Shown here one piece after another: positions 5,650-7,692 of a DNA stretch of 7,692 nucleotides. Below the pieces are notes generated by a model. That model was not told the DNA's origin, ran no database searches, and worked only from the letters and a program-made list of their open reading frames with translations. The stretch lies in NCBI GenBank assembly GCA_937900165.1, contig CALCCX010000529.1, positions 1 through 7,692 of the forward strand. The letters run 5' to 3'. Each line of letters opens with the position of its first letter. Within the stretch, counting starts at the first letter, position 1. Position numbers and translations under genes: made by a program. Origin of the DNA: an uncultured Acidimicrobiia bacterium (GTDB lineage: Bacteria > Actinomycetota > Acidimicrobiia > Spongiisociales > Spongiisociaceae).

Positions 5650-6909
5650 ATGGAATACGACATCAAGAATCCTGACCTGGCCGAACAAGGCCTGAGTCGC
5701 ATCGAGTGGGCGCGTCAAGAAATGCCGGTCCTCGACAAGATCGAAGAGACGTTTGCCAAAGACCGGCCCCTAGAAGGGATTCGGCTTGGCGCCTGTATGC
5801 ATGTGACCACAGAGACCGCCAACCTGATGAGGGTTCTCAAGGCAGGCGGGGCCGAGATCACGGTCAGTGCCAGCAACCCTCTTTCCACCCAGGACGACGT
5901 GGCGGCCTCGCTGGTCGTGCATCAGGAGATCCCGGTCTACGCCATTACGGGTGAAGACGACGAGACCTACTACCGACATCTCAACGCCGTGCTCGACACC
6001 GAGCCACACATGATCATGGACGACGGGGCCGACCTGGCCAGCACGCTCCACAAGGAACGTCCGAACCAGCTCGAGGCGATGGTGGGCGGCACGGAGGAGA
6101 CCACGACGGGAGTCATTCGCCTCAAGGCGATGGCAGCCGACGGCGCACTGAAGTTTCCGGTGGTGGCCGCCAACGATGCTCAGACCAAACATCTTTTCGA
6201 CAATCGCTACGGCACCGGCCAGTCGACGATGGACGGGGTCATCAGAGCCACCAACTACCTGATTGCCGGCAAGAACATCGTCGTGGGCGGCTACGGATGG
6301 TGTAGTCGAGGCATCGCCATGCGAGCCGCCGGGCTGGGCGGCAACGTCATCGTGACCGAGGTCGATCCGTTGAGGGCACTCGAGGCGGTAATGGACGGAT
6401 TCAGAGTGATGCCGATGGCAGACGCGGTTGGCATTGGTGACATGTTCATCAGCGCCACCGGCGACATCGCAGTGGTGGACACGCATCACTTCGAGAAGAT
6501 GAAGAGCGGAGCTTTGGTCGCGAACTCAGGACACTTCGATGTCGAAATCAACATTCCTGGTCTTCGCGGGTTGTGCGATGCTGATCCACAGAGGCCGAGG
6601 CCGTTTGTCGATCAGTACACGACGAGGGATGGGCGCAAGATCAACATTCTTGGAGAAGGCCGCCTGATCAATCTGGCTGCGGCTGAAGGTCATCCGGCAT
6701 CGGTGATGGATATGTCCTTTGCGGGTCAAGCTCTTGGAGCTCGGTATCTGGTGGAAAATCAAGACATCCTGGGCGACGAGGTATACGTCATACCGGCTGA
6801 GGTGGATCAAGAGATTGCCGGCCTCAAACTGGACGCCATGGGCATCAGGATTGATACCCTGACCGCGCAGCAAGCCGAGTACCTGAGTTCGTGGCAGCAC
6901 GGGACCTGA
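5650..6909 (+). CDS. ahcY: S-adenosylhomocysteine hydrolase, short (archaeal/Thermotoga-like) type
   Basis: This NAD+-dependent cytoplasmic enzyme reversibly splits S-adenosylhomocysteine into homocysteine and adenosine. It has 419 residues. The substrate domain shows CMHVTTETANL (49-59), SNPLSTQDDVAA (75-86), MDDGADL (123-129), EETTTGV (149-155), NDAQTKHLFDNRYGTGQS (175-192, with Lys180 and Asp184 at catalytic positions). The NAD domain shows GYGWCSRGIAMRAAGLG (214-230) and VTEVDP (235-240). ANSGHFDVEI (291-300, His295) and GHP-SVMDMSFAGQ (347-360) follow. The protein ends at LSSWQHGT and lacks the C-terminal Lys/Tyr extension (ending YRY) that reaches into the neighbouring subunit's NAD site in human and mycobacterial enzymes. 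Ser219 replaces the third Gly of the GxGxxG motif. The Glu/Thr pair at 55-56 resembles adenosine-specific enzymes rather than the HLEAKT form of some hyperthermophile homologues, which includes S-inosylhomocysteine hydrolase. The ATG start has AAGGTGA (5639-5645) upstream. metK follows after 37 nt. Confidence 0.96.
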   Translation: MEYDIKNPDLAEQGLSRIEWARQEMPVLDKIEETFAKDRPLEGIRLGACMHVTTETANLMRVLKAGGAEITVSASNPLSTQDDVAASLVVHQEIPVYAITGEDDETYYRHLNAVLDTEPHMIMDDGADLASTLHKERPNQLEAMVGGTEETTTGVIRLKAMAADGALKFPVVAANDAQTKHLFDNRYGTGQSTMDGVIRATNYLIAGKNIVVGGYGWCSRGIAMRAAGLGGNVIVTEVDPLRALEAVMDGFRVMPMADAVGIGDMFISATGDIAVVDTHHFEKMKSGALVANSGHFDVEINIPGLRGLCDADPQRPRPFVDQYTTRDGRKINILGEGRLINLAAAEGHPASVMDMSFAGQALGARYLVENQDILGDEVYVIPAEVDQEIAGLKLDAMGIRIDTLTAQQAEYLSSWQHGT

Positions 6910-6946
6910 TCGCGCAGTCTTTGGCCATTGAGGGAGATGTGGAGAG

Positions 6947-7531
6947 ATGAGTTCGACGTTCATGACGGCGCCAAGCCTCATGTTCACATCTGAATCTGTG
7001 ACCGAGGGCCATCCGGACAAGATGTGCGATCAGATCAGCGATGCGGTCGTTGACGCCTGCCTGGAACAGGACCCGATGAGCCGGATCGCCTGTGAAACGG
7101 CTGTCAAGACCGGTTTCGTGCTGCTTCTGGGAGAGATAACCACCGATGCAGCCATCAACTATGACTCATTGGTGCGTGAGGTGGTGAAGGACATCGGGTT
7201 CGACAATTCGGAAAAGGGTTTTGACGGCAACACCTGTGCAGTACAGGTGGCGGTGGCCCAGCAGTCTCTCGACATCGCCGTAGGCGTGGACGCGGTCGCC
7301 GACGACGAGGAATCGATGATCAAAAGTACCGGGGCGGGCGATCAGGGGATGATGTTCGGCTTCGCCTGCAACGAAACCGAAAGCCTGATGCCGCTGCCCA
7401 TCGACCTTGCTCACCGGCTCTCGAGGCGGCTGGCCGAAGTCCGCAAGAACGGCGAGTTGGCGTGGCTCCGGCCTGACGGCAAGAGCCAGGTGACCATCGA
7501 ATACGCGAAGGGCGAAGTCAGTCGGGTTGCC
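6947..7531 (+). CDS. metK: S-adenosylmethionine synthetase (3'-truncated)
   Basis: This cytoplasmic enzyme makes SAM from methionine and ATP. Only the first 195 residues are present, about half of the usual 380-400, because the contig meets the adapter at 7532. The visible part carries MFTSESVTEGHPDK (12-25), with Glu16, His22 and Asp24 at the expected ATP/metal-site positions. It also carries CETAVKTGFVLLLGEITT (49-66), GFDGNTCAVQVAVAQQS (91-107) and the family signature GAGDQGMMFGFACNE (129-143), followed by AEVRKNGELAWLRPDGKSQVT (163-183 region). The loop before the signature is longer than in E. coli. The start at 6947 has AGGGAG (6931-6936) 10 nt upstream; Met6 and Met12 are alternatives. 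It lies 37 nt after ahcY in the same direction and supplies the SAM whose by-product AhcY and AdoK clear. Residues translated beyond 7531 (RSEEHTSELQS...) are adapter. Confidence 0.96.
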
Positions 7532-7597
7532 AGATCGGAAGAGCACACGTCTGAACTCCAGTCACACTGATATATCTCGTATGCCGTCTTCTGCTTG
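7532..7597 (+). other. Illumina TruSeq adapter with index ACTGATAT (artefact)
   Basis: Positions 7532-7565 match the Read-2 adapter starting AGATCGGAAGAGCACACGTC. Positions 7566-7573 are the index ACTGATAT, and 7574-7597 match the P7 end (ATCTCGTATGCC...CTGCTTG). This is the reverse complement of 87-152 with a single mismatch. In frame with metK it encodes the well-known contaminant RSEEHTSELQS. The insert ends at 7531. Confidence 0.98.
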
Positions 7598-7692
7598 AAA
7601 AAAAAAAAAAACGCACAGCTACACGCAGCAGCTACAGCACAAGTGCCCCTCTCCTCCGCATCTGTCACCTCGCATCCACTTCCTGCCAGACA
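7598..7692 (+). other. Poly-A and A/C-rich read-through tail (artefact)
   Basis: Fourteen A residues (7598-7611) follow the adapter directly, then about 80 nt dominated by C and A with no recognisable gene or motif. This mirrors 1-86 on the other strand. It is the expected output of a sequencer reading past the end of a fragment, and it carries no biological information. Confidence 0.92.

Noticed and set aside
87..7597. A mobile element bounded by 66-bp terminal inverted repeats
   Set aside because: The repeats are commercial sequencing adapter with a library index. There is no transposase, integrase or target duplication, and the genes inside are housekeeping.

Overview
This is a metagenome-style contig. 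The biological insert runs from 153 to 7531 (7,379 bp). It is flanked on both sides by the same Illumina TruSeq P7/Read-2 adapter, in inverted orientation and with the same index (ACTGATAT). Beyond the adapters lie low-complexity read-through tails (1-86 and 7598-7692). Everything outside 153-7531 should be treated as non-biological.

The insert looks actinobacterial, possibly Acidimicrobiia. It is GC-rich by eye. The substrate-binding lipoprotein has a Thr/Ser-rich linker directly after its lipobox Cys. The adenosine kinase matches the mycobacterial AdoK type motif by motif. TTG and GTG starts with good Shine-Dalgarno sites are common. This placement is inferred from protein style and was not tested against a database.

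All genes are on the plus strand and tightly packed. The left half (153-4512) is a BMP/PnrA-family nucleoside-type ABC importer: a 5'-truncated permease, a second permease overlapping it by 4 bp, a substrate-binding lipoprotein, and a fused two-domain ATPase. A strong 12-bp stem-loop (2929-2956) sits between the lipoprotein and ATPase genes. The right half (4657-7531) carries adenosine kinase (adoK), a short-type S-adenosylhomocysteine hydrolase (ahcY), and the first half of S-adenosylmethionine synthetase (metK), which is cut by the adapter.

The right-hand genes form a coherent activated-methyl-cycle module. MetK makes SAM, methyltransferases turn it into SAH, AhcY splits SAH into homocysteine and adenosine, and AdoK pulls that reversible reaction forward by converting adenosine to AMP. 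The adjacent importer would plausibly feed external adenosine or a related nucleoside into AdoK. A 144-nt gap between the ATPase and adoK genes leaves open whether this is one transcription unit or two. The protein families are known. The points worth a second look are the importer/SAM-cycle linkage, the permuted order of the transporter genes, the intercistronic hairpin, and the short SAHH with a Ser in its NAD-binding glycine motif.
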